Shown: positions 10,078 through 19,966, counted from the stretch's first letter. The stretch: 64,000 nucleotides of DNA from an uncultured Cohaesibacter sp. (GCF_963676275.1 NZ_OY781091.1:4917001-4981000); one strand, 5' to 3'. Numbers and translations: made by a program. The notes: generated by a model not told the origin, from the sequence alone.

Positions 10078-10379
10078 TTCACTATCCGTGTTCAACGCGG
10101 TCCGGAGGAATCCGCTTGGCCATTTGCAGCGACAAGGCGTCTGCGCAATTGTTCCATTTATGCCCCAAAAGCAGGAAAAGCTGCAAGCGCCCCTTGTCAC
10201 CTGCCCTTTGCGCTTTTAAGAAGCTTGAGGAAACGCCACAAGGGCGCTCGCACAAAATGGATCATGCACAGCATAACGATATATAGGTGCGAATATTCAA
10301 GGAAAAAGCTGTTTGCAACAGCCAAGGCCTCAAGCGTCCGTTATTTTGACATTACACCAAAGCAAGGCAGGAAAGCATC
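10078..10379. promoter_or_regulatory. Divergent hrcA-rph intergenic region
   Basis: This 302-base gap must carry promoters for both genes. I cannot point to convincing -35/-10 pairs. A long-loop inverted repeat is present: GCGCCCCTTGT at 10187-10197 against ACAAGGGCGC at 10238-10247, with one bulged base. No CIRCE (TTAGCACTC-N9-GAGTGCTAA) is seen. Confidence 0.4.
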
Positions 10380-11117
10380 ATGCGCCCTTCCAAACGGAAT
10401 CCCGATCAGAAACGCGTTGTCACAATGACCCGCAATGTCTCAAAACACGCGGAAGGCTCATGCCTGATCAAATGTGGTGACACTCATGTGCTGTGCATCG
10501 CCAGCCTTGAAGAGCGCATTCCGCCATGGCTGCGGGGTCAGAATCGCGGCTGGGTCACCGCCGAATATGGCATGCTGCCACGCGCGACCGGAGACCGCAT
10601 GCGCCGCGAGGCTCAGGCTGGCAAGCAGTCCGGGCGGACACAGGAAATCCAGCGCCTGATCGGTCGTTCCTTGCGTGCAGTTGTCGATCTCGAAGCGCTG
10701 GGCGAACGCCAGATCACCGTTGACTGCGATGTGCTGCAGGCTGATGGCGGTACCCGCACCGCCTCCATCACCGGCGCATGGGTTGCGCTCAATGACTGCA
10801 TCGAATGGATGCGCGCCCGTGGCATGATCGCCGCCGACGCCAAGGTCATCAAGGATCAGGTCGCGGCCATTTCTTGTGGCATCTATAATGGCACTCCGGT
10901 GCTCGATCTGGATTATCTGGAAGACTCCGATGCCGAGACCGATTCCAACTTCGTCATGACCGGCAAAGGCGGCATTGTCGAGATTCAGGGCACCGCCGAG
11001 GGTGAACCCTTCTCGGAAGAGGAATTCGCCCAGCTGATGGGTCTTGCCAAAAAGGGCATCGGCGAGCTGGTCGTCCAGCAGCTTGAAGCCCAACCACAGG
11101 ATAAGCCTCAGGAGTAG
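10380..11117 (+). CDS. rph: Ribonuclease PH
   Basis: A 245-residue phosphorolytic 3'-to-5' exoribonuclease that trims tRNA 3' ends. It begins [12 protein letters not shown], and carries the RNase PH signatures [37 protein letters not shown] and [18 protein letters not shown]. The start has AGGAAAG upstream. rdgB begins six bases after its stop, and hemW follows, so rph-rdgB-hemW reads as one operon. Confidence 0.97.
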   Translation: MRPSKRNPDQKRVVTMTRNVSKHAEGSCLIKCGDTHVLCIASLEERIPPWLRGQNRGWVTAEYGMLPRATGDRMRREAQAGKQSGRTQEIQRLIGRSLRAVVDLEALGERQITVDCDVLQADGGTRTASITGAWVALNDCIEWMRARGMIAADAKVIKDQVAAISCGIYNGTPVLDLDYLEDSDAETDSNFVMTGKGGIVEIQGTAEGEPFSEEEFAQLMGLAKKGIGELVVQQLEAQPQDKPQE

Positions 11118-11123
11118 AGCCTC

Positions 11124-11765
11124 ATGGCAAACAGACTGAACGCTGATACGCCGCTGGTGGTGGCCAGCCATAACAAGGGCAAGATCCGTGAGATCAAGGA
11201 TCTGCTCGGCTATTATGGCCTCAGCATCAAGACGGCGACCGAGCTGGAGCTGGAAGAGCCCGAAGAAACGGGAACCACCTTTGAAGCCAATGCGGAACTG
11301 AAGGCCATGGCGGCAGCCAAGGCAACCGGTCTTCCGGCGCTGGCCGATGATTCCGGCTTTGCGGTGGATGCACTGGATGGTGATCCGGGCATCTATTCGG
11401 CGCGCTGGGCAGGGCCGGATCGCGATTTTGCCCAAGCCATGCGCAATGTCGAGGAAAAGCTTCAGGCGCTCGGAGCCACCACACCGGAAAAACGCAAATG
11501 CCGCTTTGTCGCCGTTCTCTGCCTGGCATGGCCGGATGGGGAAACCCGATTCTTCCGTGGCGAAGTGGAAGGGTTGGCCGTGTGGCCACCGCGCGGCGAG
11601 AAGGGCTTTGGCTATGATCCGATGTTCCAGCCCGATGGATATGACATCACCTTCGCACAGATGGAACCGGAGCAGAAACATGGCTGGAAGCCGGGGCAAG
11701 AAAAGGGCCTGTCCCATCGCTCCCGTGCCTTCAAACTCTTTGCCGATGCTTGCCTTGAAGGGTAA
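11124..11765 (+). CDS. rdgB: RdgB/HAM1 non-canonical purine NTP pyrophosphatase
   Basis: A 213-residue housekeeping nucleotidase that hydrolyses dITP, ITP and XTP to monophosphates so that deaminated purines stay out of DNA and RNA. Motifs include [17 protein letters not shown] at the N-terminus, [15 protein letters not shown] with the catalytic aspartates, [10 protein letters not shown], and the C-terminal SHRSRAF. The gene starts six bases after rph and ends six bases before hemW. Confidence 0.96.
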   Translation: MANRLNADTPLVVASHNKGKIREIKDLLGYYGLSIKTATELELEEPEETGTTFEANAELKAMAAAKATGLPALADDSGFAVDALDGDPGIYSARWAGPDRDFAQAMRNVEEKLQALGATTPEKRKCRFVAVLCLAWPDGETRFFRGEVEGLAVWPPRGEKGFGYDPMFQPDGYDITFAQMEPEQKHGWKPGQEKGLSHRSRAFKLFADACLEG

Positions 11766-11771
11766 TGGCCC

Positions 11772-13001
11772 ATGGTGACGAGCGGACATCCGTCCCCTGA
11801 AAATCAGGATCGCAACCATCTCGATCTGTCAAAGCCGGGACCGGACAATCCCGGCTTTGGCATTTATCTGCATTGGCCTTTCTGCAAGGCCAAGTGCCCC
11901 TATTGCGATTTCAACTCCCATGTCCGGCATCAGCCGGTCGATCAGGATCGATTCGCTTCCGCAATGATCGTGGAACTGCGCCATTATGCCGATCGCTTGA
12001 AAGGGGCTGGCCGAAGCGCGCCCGTCACTTCGGTCTTTTTTGGCGGCGGCACGCCATCGCTGATGCAGCCTGCCATTGTCGGGCGCCTGCTGGATGCGAT
12101 CGCCGAATTCTGGACTGTCGCACCGGATGCGGAAATCACGCTGGAAGCCAATCCCACATCGGTGGAAGCGGAGCATTTCAGGGGCTACGCCAGTGCCGGT
12201 GTCAATCGCGTCTCGCTCGGGGTGCAGTCTCTCTATGATGATCAGCTGCGCTTTCTGGGCCGGATGCACAGCGCCGAGGAAGCAAAGGCAGCGATTGAAC
12301 TAGCGCAAAGGCATTTTGCCCGCATGTCCTTTGATCTGATCTATGCTCGCCCCCATCAGACGCCGCAAGCCTGGGCGAAGGAACTGGATGAAGCCATCGC
12401 ATTGGCCGCTGACCATCTTTCGCTTTATCAGCTCACCATCGAGCAGGACACGCCCTTCTTTGCGCTCTATCGCAATGGCAAGTTCGAGCTGCCCGATGAA
12501 GATACCTCGGTGGCGCTTTACGAAATGACCCACGAGCGCCTCGCCATGCATGGCCTGCCAAATTACGAGATCTCCAATCATGCGCGCCCGGGCTATGAAT
12601 CCCGCCACAATCTGACCTATTGGCGCTATGGCGATTATGTCGGCGCTGGTGCGGGTGCCCATGGCCGCCTGCAACTGGCCAATGGACGGCTGGCCACCGG
12701 CAATGAGCGCCATCCGGAAAGCTGGCTCAAGCGCGTCGAGCAACAGGGCAGCGGCGCCATCGAGGAAGACATCCTCAGCCTTGAAGAGCAGAGCGACGAA
12801 TTTCTCATCATGGGTCTGCGCGTCAGGGAAGGCATCGATCTGGATCGCTATGAAAGACTGGCTGGCCGTAGGCTTGGCAACGAGCGCATCGAGGGCCTGA
12901 TTGCCGAAGGATTGCTTGAGCGCGACGGCCGCAGGATCCGTGCCACGCGAGCCGGTTTCCTCGTGCTCAATGCATTGGTCGCCGATCTGGCCAGCAGCTG
13001 A
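11772..13001 (+). CDS. hemW: Radical SAM family haem chaperone HemW
   Basis: A 409-residue radical SAM protein. The 4Fe-4S cysteines are C38, C42 and C45 in WPFCKAKCPYCDFNSH, followed by FFGGGTPSL, the SAM-binding GGGTP loop, and an HemN-type C-terminal domain. HemW proteins bind haem and are proposed to insert it into target proteins; they are often mis-annotated as coproporphyrinogen dehydrogenase HemN. The gene order rph-rdgB-hemW supports HemW. Confidence 0.93.
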   Translation: MVTSGHPSPENQDRNHLDLSKPGPDNPGFGIYLHWPFCKAKCPYCDFNSHVRHQPVDQDRFASAMIVELRHYADRLKGAGRSAPVTSVFFGGGTPSLMQPAIVGRLLDAIAEFWTVAPDAEITLEANPTSVEAEHFRGYASAGVNRVSLGVQSLYDDQLRFLGRMHSAEEAKAAIELAQRHFARMSFDLIYARPHQTPQAWAKELDEAIALAADHLSLYQLTIEQDTPFFALYRNGKFELPDEDTSVALYEMTHERLAMHGLPNYEISNHARPGYESRHNLTYWRYGDYVGAGAGAHGRLQLANGRLATGNERHPESWLKRVEQQGSGAIEEDILSLEEQSDEFLIMGLRVREGIDLDRYERLAGRRLGNERIEGLIAEGLLERDGRRIRATRAGFLVLNALVADLASS

Positions 13002-13024
13002 CCAATCAAGCAACAAGACAATAA

Positions 13025-13050
13025 AAAAGGGAGCCATCGGGCTCCCTTTT
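13025..13050. terminator. Bidirectional terminator between hemW and the LpoA-like gene
   Basis: AAAAGGGAGCC (13025-13035) and GGCTCCCTTTT (13040-13050) form a perfect 11-bp stem with a 4-base loop. T runs on either strand let it serve both convergent genes. Confidence 0.9.
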
Positions 13051-13070
13051 GCATTTCATCTTCAGCAATT

Positions 13071-14351
13071 CTATTTCGGCAAACCGGCAGCCGACATCGG
13101 TGCGGCATCGACAATCTTGGCGTCGCCTCTGGAAACTTGCATGATGGCAAGGCTGCGCTGGGACGTGCCGTCCGTGCGGAAGCGGAAGAAGCCGTCACCA
13201 AATCCGATAAAGCCGTTCGGATCGGTCAGGGTCTGCGATGAGAAGCGGCGCTCCCCACCCTGTGCCACGAGGGCCGCGGCGAGAATCACGCTGTCATAGG
13301 CCAGAGACGCGACCCGCGGCGGCTGCGAGCCGAATTGCGAGGCATAGCGGCTGGCGAAGCTGTCAAAGCCGATGGTGCGACCATCCAGATTGCGCAAAAC
13401 CTTCGGTGGCGCAGGATACCATGCCCCTTCCAGCATCGGCTCACGGCTGATGGAAGCCTGATCCCAGCCACTGGTGCCAAGGAAGGTGACATTCTCGTTG
13501 CGAATGCCCTGCCCGGCCAGAAGCTGGGCGGCGGAAACAGCGGCTGCGGCTTCAGGAATGAATACCGTATCGATCTGATCCTTCACCTTGGCAATCTGCT
13601 CGGCAGCGCTCTGCAGGCCGAAAGGATCAGGCTGATTGCCTGACTTGTAGCTCTCGATGGACATCACGCGCATGCCGTGACGGGCTGCATTCTGGCGCAG
13701 AGAAGCTTCCACGATATTGCCGAAAGGCGTGCTCGGAACAATCGCCGCAATGCTGCGCTTGCCCTGAGAGGCGGCATAGGAAATGATCCGCTCAACGTCA
13801 TTCTCAGGCGAGAAGTTGATGAGATAGACCCCTTGCGCGGCAGCGCCGGTATCCTTGGTGAAGGCGATCATCGGAACACCGGCGGGCTTGAGCACCATGC
13901 CGGCTTTCTTGACCGCATCCGAGCGCAGCGGCCCGATGACCAGTTGGGCTCCTTCAGCCAGCGCGCGGCTGGCCTGCTGGGAGGCTCCATTGGTATCCTG
14001 CCCGACATCCTTGACGATCACCTGCAAATCAGCAGAACTGTAATCCTGCAATGCCATGGCGGCGGCATTTCTCAGCGCCTGCCCGGTCTGCCCGAAAACG
14101 CCTTCCGCAGAAGATGGTGTCAGCAAGGCCACCCTGACGGACCCCGAGCCAAGCACTTCACCTGTCGGTTCCGAGACGCTCAGGGGTTGATTAAAGCCCG
14201 AGCCGGTCCCATAACCGGGTCCGGACAGGGTTGTCGGATTACAGGCAGCAAGCAATGCAGCAGCACCGACCGTTGCGCCGGAAACGGCATGTCGGATCAT
14301 TCTGCGCAGAGGCGCACAAGTATCAGGGGACGAGCGAAGAAAACCTATCAA
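13071..14351 (-). CDS. LpoA-like penicillin-binding protein activator, lipoprotein
   Basis: A 426-residue lipoprotein with a periplasmic-binding-protein (Leu/Ile/Val-type) fold. The N-terminus is a lipoprotein signal with lipobox LLAAC, acyl-Cys at residue 37. The body starts SVRVALLTPSSAEGVFGQTGQALRNA and includes LVIGPLRSDAVKKAG. In E. coli, LpoA activates PBP1A and sits next to rsmI and yraN; here the gene is divergent from rsmI-yraN, supporting the assignment. The start is TTG at 14349-14351, chosen because GGAGG lies six bases upstream; an ATG at 14298-14300 lacks a site. An ABC-transporter binding protein is the alternative. Confidence 0.78.
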   Translation of the reverse strand: MIGFLRSSPDTCAPLRRMIRHAVSGATVGAAALLAACNPTTLSGPGYGTGSGFNQPLSVSEPTGEVLGSGSVRVALLTPSSAEGVFGQTGQALRNAAAMALQDYSSADLQVIVKDVGQDTNGASQQASRALAEGAQLVIGPLRSDAVKKAGMVLKPAGVPMIAFTKDTGAAAQGVYLINFSPENDVERIISYAASQGKRSIAAIVPSTPFGNIVEASLRQNAARHGMRVMSIESYKSGNQPDPFGLQSAAEQIAKVKDQIDTVFIPEAAAAVSAAQLLAGQGIRNENVTFLGTSGWDQASISREPMLEGAWYPAPPKVLRNLDGRTIGFDSFASRYASQFGSQPPRVASLAYDSVILAAALVAQGGERRFSSQTLTDPNGFIGFGDGFFRFRTDGTSQRSLAIMQVSRGDAKIVDAAPMSAAGLPK

Positions 14352-14739
14352 TTTTGGCCTCCAAATCAGACCACATGTTCATATTGGATGCATCGCGTGA
14401 TTGGCGGGGCTGGATTTGACCTATGGCAACATATTCGCACGGGCCCGTAAAGAGCTATCTGGCGCGAATGCTTGTCGCAATATCCCAACGACGAGGCATG
14501 TTTGATCTATTGATTTGTCAGAATTATGGTTTGATAACAAGCGACTTGGGGGAGCAACACAGAATTGTATGATATTTCGACAAAACTGTGGCCTATTTGT
14601 CGCGAATTCAGCCTGCAATTCACACGACACAGAGCTGCAACTGTGACAGGATGCCCCTAGCGGGCCGTTGCCAAAGCGCAAAAAGGCTCCGATTTGGAGC
14701 CAAACCTGCAGCATCGGGGAGCCGAAAGGAAGACGGGAA
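14352..14739. promoter_or_regulatory. Divergent region between the LpoA-like gene and rsmI
   Basis: No gene is seen in these 388 bases. A possible plus-strand promoter is TTGGGG (14546-14551), 16 bases, TATGAT (14568-14573), about 160 bases before rsmI. The match to the -35 box is weak. The minus-strand promoter could not be placed. Confidence 0.35.
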
Positions 14740-15810
14740 ATGGACGATAAAGAGCAAAAAGACATCCTGGAAAATCCGCAGCATCATGCAGATGATGAGG
14801 ATGCCGCAGAGATTGTTTCCCCAGAGCATCATGCGGATCACGCAGATCATGATGATTACGAGGATCAAGAGGATAGTGACTTTTCCGGCGCGGTTTCAAG
14901 CGAGCCGGGCCGCAAGGATTTCATTCTACTTGGCAACAAGTTGCGAGCCCCCGCTCTGGCCCCTGCGCTCTATATTGTCGCCACCCCGATCGGCAATCTC
15001 AGGGACATGACCATCCGGGCGCTTGAAGTACTGGCCGCCTGCGATCTGATTGCCTGCGAGGATACCCGCGTTTCCCGCAAGCTTCTCACACATTATGGCA
15101 TTCACACCCGCCTTGTTACCTATCACGAGCATAATGCCGACAAGCAGCGCCCTTATTTGCTCTCGGTGCTGGAGCAGGGCAAGTCGGTGGCGCTGATATC
15201 CGATGCTGGCACGCCGCTGCTCTCCGATCCCGGCTACAAGCTGGTTGCCGACATGCTGGCCGAAGGCCATGCCATCGTGCCGATTCCGGGCGCGTCGGCC
15301 ATGCTGTCGGCGCTGGTGGCCAGCGGGCTGCCGACCGATCAGATCCATTTTGCCGGTTTTCTGCCCCAGAAGGCCGGAGCCAGAGAGCGCAAGCTTGACG
15401 ATCTCAAATCCGTTCCCGGCACACTGGTCTTTTATGAAAGTCCGCGCCGTCTCGGAGCCGTTCTGCCAGCCATGGCCACCAGTCTGGGCGGAGAAAGGCT
15501 GGTTGTCATTGCGCGCGAACTGACCAAGAAATTCGAGCAATTTCATCGCGGCACCCTTTCCGAACTGGCCGACCACTATATGAGTGCCGACGCCCCCAAG
15601 GGCGAAGCTGTCATCCTGATCGGCCCGGCCCAGGAGACCGAGCCCGATGAAGCCGATATCGATGCGATGATCATCGAAGGCTTGCGTCAGGGCCTGCATA
15701 TCAAGGCCCTTTCCGGCGAGATCGCCCTCAAGGTCGGTGCAAAGAAGAACGAGATCTACAAGCGGGCACAAACCCTCAAGGATGAAATGGGCCAGAATGG
15801 CGGAGCTTGA
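14740..15810 (+). CDS. rsmI: 16S rRNA (cytidine1402-2'-O)-methyltransferase RsmI
   Basis: A 356-residue SAM-dependent methyltransferase that 2'-O-methylates C1402 of 16S rRNA. Family motifs are LYIVATPIGNLRDMTIRAL, CEDTRVSRKLLTHYGI, ALISDAGTPLLSDPGYKLV and PGASAMLSALVASGLP. The start ATG at 14740 has AGGAAG about nine bases upstream. Unusually, some 60 residues precede the catalytic domain; they are rich in Asp, Glu and His (repeated HHAD, DHDDYEDQED) and probably disordered. The catalytic domain is of ordinary length. yraN begins within a few bases of the stop. Confidence 0.95.
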   Translation: MDDKEQKDILENPQHHADDEDAAEIVSPEHHADHADHDDYEDQEDSDFSGAVSSEPGRKDFILLGNKLRAPALAPALYIVATPIGNLRDMTIRALEVLAACDLIACEDTRVSRKLLTHYGIHTRLVTYHEHNADKQRPYLLSVLEQGKSVALISDAGTPLLSDPGYKLVADMLAEGHAIVPIPGASAMLSALVASGLPTDQIHFAGFLPQKAGARERKLDDLKSVPGTLVFYESPRRLGAVLPAMATSLGGERLVVIARELTKKFEQFHRGTLSELADHYMSADAPKGEAVILIGPAQETEPDEADIDAMIIEGLRQGLHIKALSGEIALKVGAKKNEIYKRAQTLKDEMGQNGGA

Positions 15811-15815
15811 GGCGG

Positions 15816-16232
15816 ATGAAAGAGACAAGACCGGGACGAGCGGCAGCAAAAGCAAAAAAGGCGCTCCATCGCAAGGAAAGCTATGACAGGGGCTTGCGGG
15901 CAGAACGCTGGGCAGGCTGGATCATGCGCGTCAAGGGATTTCAAATTCTTCATCAGCGCTATAAGGCACAAGGGGGCGAGATCGACCTTATTTGCAGAAA
16001 AGATGATTTGATGGTCTTTCTTGAGGTCAAATATCGCGACCGGATGGATAATGCCCTCTATGCGATAACGCCACGCAATCAGGCCCGGATCGTTGCTGCT
16101 GCCAGCCATTATCTGGCACATTTCGAGGATGAAGCAATCAGCAGTTACCGTTTCGACATTCTGGCCTTTGCCAGAGGCACGCGCGCCGCGCCGGTCTGGT
16201 CGCACATCGAATCCGCATTCGAGGCCTTTTGA
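15816..16232 (+). CDS. YraN family protein (UPF0102)
   Basis: A 138-residue protein of the YraN family, which has a restriction-endonuclease-like core. The signature is GGEIDLICRKDDLMVFLEVKYR, with the E, D and EVK residues of the nuclease-like site present. Function is unproven. It follows rsmI by five bases, as in many proteobacteria. I prefer ATG at 15816; a TTG at 15807 overlapping the rsmI stop would add three residues but has no well-placed ribosome binding site. Confidence 0.88.
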   Translation: MKETRPGRAAAKAKKALHRKESYDRGLRAERWAGWIMRVKGFQILHQRYKAQGGEIDLICRKDDLMVFLEVKYRDRMDNALYAITPRNQARIVAAASHYLAHFEDEAISSYRFDILAFARGTRAAPVWSHIESAFEAF

Positions 16233-16357
16233 AAGCTGCTTGCCCATGAAGGCAGCACCTTGAAATATGGTTATAAAGCGGACATATAGGAACAGACACA
16301 ATTCTTCCGGACCAGCGCTCCGGACCATCCCGATATTCTCAAGCCGGAGCATCTATC

Positions 16358-17311
16358 ATGGCTCAGTCCCGCACGCTTAAAGTTGCGTTTCAAATGGATC
16401 ACATCAAAAGCATCAAGATCACGGGGGACTCGACCTTCGCCATGATGCTGGAAGCGCAGAAGCGCGGCTATGAGATCTTTCATTACACCGTCGATACCAT
16501 GGCCATGGAAGATGGCGAGGTCTTTGCCACGGTTGAGCCGGTTGAAGTGCGCGACGAGGCGGGCAATCATTTCAGTCTCGGTGCCGGTGTTCGCACCAAT
16601 CTGGCCGATTTCGACGTCATTCACATGCGTCAGGATCCCCCCTTCGACCTCAATTATATTTCCGCCACTCACATGCTGGAGCGGATTCATCCCAAAACGC
16701 TGGTGGTCAATGATCCCACCCATGTGCGCAATGCGCCCGAAAAGATCTTCGTGACCCGCTTCCCGGACCTGATGCCGCCGACCCTCATCACCCGCTCGGA
16801 AGAAGAATTGCGCGCCTTCAAGAAAAAGCATGGCGAGATTGTCATGAAACCGCTTTACGGTCATGGCGGCGCGGCCGTGTTCCGCATTGGCGAGCATGAC
16901 CAGAATTTCGGCTCACTGGTCGCCCTGTTCGGCGATATCTTCCGTGAGCCCTGGGTTGCGCAGAAATTCCTGCCGGACGTCAAGGCGGGCGACAAGCGCA
17001 TCCTGCTGGTTGATGGCAAGGCCGCCGGTGCGGTCAACCGCATTCCCGCCGATGATGACCTGCGCTCTAACATGGTGCGCGGCGGCGCTGCCGCCAAGAC
17101 CGAACTGACCGAGCGGGAAAAGGAAATCTGCGAACGCATCGGCCCATCGCTCAAGGAAATGGGCTTCATTCTGGTTGGTATCGACGTCATCGGTGGCTAT
17201 CTCACCGAGATCAACGTGACCTCCCCGACGGGCATTCGCTCGATCCAGAAACTGTCCGGCATCGATGTTGCCGCCATGGTCTGGGACGCCATCGAAGCCA
17301 AACGCGCCTGA
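16358..17311 (+). CDS. gshB: Glutathione synthetase
   Basis: A 317-residue ATP-grasp ligase joining gamma-glutamylcysteine and glycine. The N-terminal domain begins [19 protein letters not shown], and the ATP-grasp part has [33 protein letters not shown] and [24 protein letters not shown]. It lies 125 bases after yraN, matching the conserved rsmI-yraN-gshB order. Confidence 0.97.
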   Translation: MAQSRTLKVAFQMDHIKSIKITGDSTFAMMLEAQKRGYEIFHYTVDTMAMEDGEVFATVEPVEVRDEAGNHFSLGAGVRTNLADFDVIHMRQDPPFDLNYISATHMLERIHPKTLVVNDPTHVRNAPEKIFVTRFPDLMPPTLITRSEEELRAFKKKHGEIVMKPLYGHGGAAVFRIGEHDQNFGSLVALFGDIFREPWVAQKFLPDVKAGDKRILLVDGKAAGAVNRIPADDDLRSNMVRGGAAAKTELTEREKEICERIGPSLKEMGFILVGIDVIGGYLTEINVTSPTGIRSIQKLSGIDVAAMVWDAIEAKRA

Positions 17312-17318
17312 GCCTTTC

Positions 17319-17341
17319 GGCAAGGGCGTAATTGCCTTTTT
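17319..17341 (+). terminator. Weak intrinsic terminator after gshB
   Basis: GGCAA (17319-17323) and TTGCC (17332-17336) make a short 5-bp stem followed by TTTTT, starting 7 bases past the gshB stop. Confidence 0.5.
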
Positions 17342-17459
17342 GACAAGACTTGACCAGTTGCGGGACATATGTGTAACTACGTGTCGAAAGACCTTGTAGG
17401 ACCATATATGTCTTGCGTCTGGCCTGACCTGCCGGCCGCCTGCTTTGAATGAGGATAAG

Positions 17460-18650
17460 ATGTCCCGACCGGTAAAGCTCAGGGCAATGGCGCTGTTTTT
17501 CTCGCTGTCCGGCCTAGTGACCTCTCTGGCTGCGGCCGAGCAGCTGCCGACCCTTCCCGCCGACAAGGCAACGCTCGAGGGCCTCGGAGCGGCGCTGTTT
17601 TTCGACGAAAATCTCTCCGCGAACCGCAATCAGGCCTGCGCCACCTGCCACGCGCCGGAGGCCGGTTTTGCCGATCCTCGCCCCAATGGGCTGGATGGAC
17701 TGGCAGGGCGGGCAGCCTCTCTGGGTGATGATGAGCAATCGATCGGCGATCGCAACGCACCAACGGCCAGCTATGCTGCCTTCAGTCCGAAATTCCACCT
17801 CAACAAGCAAGGTCTCTATGTCGGTGGCCAGTTCCATGATGGCCGCGAGCCGGATCTGGAAGGACAGGCTGGCGGCCCTCCTCTCAATCCCATTGAAATG
17901 GGCATGCCGGACAAGGCATCCGTCGTCGAGCGGCTCAAGGAAAATGAAGAATATGTCAATGGCTTCAAGCTGCTCTATGGCGATGACATCTTCAGCGAGC
18001 CGGATCGTGCCTATCGCGCCATGACCGAGGCCATTGCCGCTTTCGAGCGCACGGACTTTTTCAGCCCCTTTGATTCCCGATATGACCGCTATTTGCGGGG
18101 CGAGATCGAGTTTACCGATGAGGAGGAGCTGGGGCGGACGCTTTTCTTCTCCCAGCAATTCACCAACTGCAATCTGTGCCATCAGTTGCAGCCGCGCCCC
18201 GGCATGGAGAAGGAAACTTTCTCCAACTATCAATATTTCAATATCGGAGTGCCTGCCCACAAAGAGTTGCGGGCGGCGAACGGCACCAAAGCCGATTTCA
18301 TCGACCATGGTTTGCTGGAGAATAAGGACCATGTCAGCGACAAGATGTGGGACGGCAAATACAAGACCAGCACCCTGCGCAATGTCGCCGTCACCGGCCC
18401 CTACATGCATAACGGCATATTCAGTGATCTGGAAACGGTGATCCGCTTCTATAACAAATATAACTCTCGTGCGAAGAAGGCCCAGATCAATCCTGAAACC
18501 GGCCAGAACTGGGGTGAGCCGGAAGTAGCCGACACGATTGATATGGACAAGCTGACCGAGGGGCCAGCGCTTGACGAGCGCCGCATCAAGGCTCTGGTGG
18601 CATTCCTCAAAAGCCTGACGGATCAGCGCTACGAACATCTGCTGGAGTGA
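17460..18650 (+). CDS. Periplasmic di-haem cytochrome c peroxidase (CcpA/MauG family)
   Basis: A 396-residue secreted protein. A signal peptide occupies about residues 1-26 (hydrophobic core ALFFSLSGLVTSLAAA, ending AAAEQ). Two c-type haem sites are present: CATCH at 60-64 and CNLCH at 237-241. The family reduces hydrogen peroxide with electrons from small cytochromes; relatives such as MauG oxidise protein substrates. No mau genes are nearby, so a peroxidase is the simpler reading. ATG at 17460 is chosen because GAGG lies five bases upstream; a TTG five codons earlier is less likely. Confidence 0.9.
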   Translation: MSRPVKLRAMALFFSLSGLVTSLAAAEQLPTLPADKATLEGLGAALFFDENLSANRNQACATCHAPEAGFADPRPNGLDGLAGRAASLGDDEQSIGDRNAPTASYAAFSPKFHLNKQGLYVGGQFHDGREPDLEGQAGGPPLNPIEMGMPDKASVVERLKENEEYVNGFKLLYGDDIFSEPDRAYRAMTEAIAAFERTDFFSPFDSRYDRYLRGEIEFTDEEELGRTLFFSQQFTNCNLCHQLQPRPGMEKETFSNYQYFNIGVPAHKELRAANGTKADFIDHGLLENKDHVSDKMWDGKYKTSTLRNVAVTGPYMHNGIFSDLETVIRFYNKYNSRAKKAQINPETGQNWGEPEVADTIDMDKLTEGPALDERRIKALVAFLKSLTDQRYEHLLE

Positions 18651-18897
18651 CGCAATGGCTCGAGCAGGGCGAAATGCCCTGTTACGGGCATCGGAACAGG
18701 GAAACGGGTAAGAAAAGCGGAATTTCAACTGGTAGTAGTACGAACTTGAGTGCCGAGGGACCGGGCCCCATCTCTGCTGGAGCAGACCAAATCTGCTATA
18801 TTGGTCTGCTATCACGCATCCATTGCCGGATCATCTTGTGTCCGTTCTATTCAGGCCGATCCTGCACTGGGATATTATTTCGATATGGGCCAGTTCG

Positions 18898-19422
18898 ATG
18901 ACGAAAATTGATGAAAATTCTCAAATCACACCGCAGGAAAAACCCCGCTCGCCGGGAATCCGTATCGCCATTCCGCCGCTGATCTTTGTCTTGTGTGGGG
19001 GGGGCGCTCTGGCCCTTGAATGGTTTTACTTTCTCGATATCGCGCCCTTGTCTGCGCTGGGAATAGCGGTGATACCGCAGGTCATCTGCGGATTTCTGAT
19101 CGGCTGGGCGGGCTTTTCCTTCATGGGATGGGGCTTCTTCAGGTTCAAGTCTGTTGGTACCACGACAACATTGGTGGACCCGGTCAGCCATCTGGTGAGT
19201 GACGGAGCCTTTCGCTTCAGTCGCAATCCCATGTATGTTGGCTTTGTCTCGCTGCTGCTGGGGGGAGCCATCATGTTTGACAGCGTGCCCTTTCTCGTCG
19301 CGACCATCGTGATGTTCTTCCATCTTGATCGCTATGTCATTCCCCGCGAAGAAAGCTATCTCAGGGCCGAGTTCGGCAAGAGCTATACAGACTATTGCGC
19401 CCGCGTCCGCCGTTGGCTCTGA
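18898..19422 (+). CDS. Isoprenylcysteine carboxyl methyltransferase-like membrane protein
   Basis: A 174-residue protein with four hydrophobic segments (about residues 22-42, 48-75, 115-135 and 135-150). The signature GAFRFSRNPMYVGF followed by EESYLRAEFGKSYTDYCARVRRW is characteristic of the ICMT/PEMT-like membrane methyltransferase superfamily. Bacterial members rarely have known substrates. The start at 18898 is not backed by a strong ribosome binding site, and an upstream in-frame ATG at 18823 cannot be excluded. It converges on ogt. Confidence 0.78.
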   Translation: MTKIDENSQITPQEKPRSPGIRIAIPPLIFVLCGGGALALEWFYFLDIAPLSALGIAVIPQVICGFLIGWAGFSFMGWGFFRFKSVGTTTTLVDPVSHLVSDGAFRFSRNPMYVGFVSLLLGGAIMFDSVPFLVATIVMFFHLDRYVIPREESYLRAEFGKSYTDYCARVRRWL

Positions 19423-19438
19423 TCCAACCCGGGAAGGC

Positions 19439-19966
19439 TCAGAAGTCAAAGCCCATCTGGCCGGGATGGTTGATCTGGTCCGGAGTTATCCCTTCATGGG
19501 CCAGCAGCCATCGCTTGATTTCCAGTCCGCCAGCAAAGCCTACCATAGAGCCATCCGCTCCGATCACCCGATGGCAGGGAATGATGATCGGCAGCGGGTT
19601 GGCATGATTGGCCATGCCCACGGCCTGCGCACCCTTTGGCTTGCCGACCCGGCGGGCAACCTCGCCATAGCTCATCACCGATCCGTAGGGAATGGTGCAT
19701 AGCATCCGCCAGACCGAAAGTTGGAAGGAAGAGCCCTTCAGCAGATAGGGCACGGTGAAGCGTTCCAGCTTCCCGTCAAAATAGGCGTCAAGCTCGCGCC
19801 GAACCTCGTCGAAACTGGCCAGATTCTCCCGCCACAGGGATTCCGCCGGAATGGCTTGCCCATCAAGTGGAAAGGAAACGGCATGCAGACATCTATCAGA
19901 ACCGATCAACAATAACGGGCCTATTGGGCTTTCATAGTAACAAAATTGAATTGTCTTTTCGCTCAC
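19439..19966 (-). CDS. ogt: Methylated-DNA--protein-cysteine methyltransferase
   Basis: A 175-residue suicide repair protein that moves methyl groups from O6-methylguanine to its own cysteine. The acceptor is C131 in PIIIPCHRVIG, preceded by the DNA-binding helix region SVMSYGEVARRVGKPKGAQAVG, the usual arginine-finger helix. It has no Ada-type N-terminal regulatory domain. The start is GTG at 19964-19966, with AGGACG upstream. Confidence 0.95.
   Translation of the reverse strand: MSEKTIQFCYYESPIGPLLLIGSDRCLHAVSFPLDGQAIPAESLWRENLASFDEVRRELDAYFDGKLERFTVPYLLKGSSFQLSVWRMLCTIPYGSVMSYGEVARRVGKPKGAQAVGMANHANPLPIIIPCHRVIGADGSMVGFAGGLEIKRWLLAHEGITPDQINHPGQMGFDF

Noticed and set aside
10078-10379. 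CIRCE operator in front of hrcA
   Set aside because: No TTAGCACTC-N9-GAGTGCTAA inverted repeat is present; the visible inverted repeat has unrelated sequence and a long loop.
11772-13001. Oxygen-independent coproporphyrinogen III oxidase HemN
   Set aside because: The rph-rdgB-hemW context and the protein length (409 residues, shorter than HemN) fit HemW better.
17460-18650. MauG role in methylamine dehydrogenase maturation
   Set aside because: Two haem motifs fit the MauG/CcpA superfamily, but no mau genes are nearby, so a general cytochrome c peroxidase call is safer.
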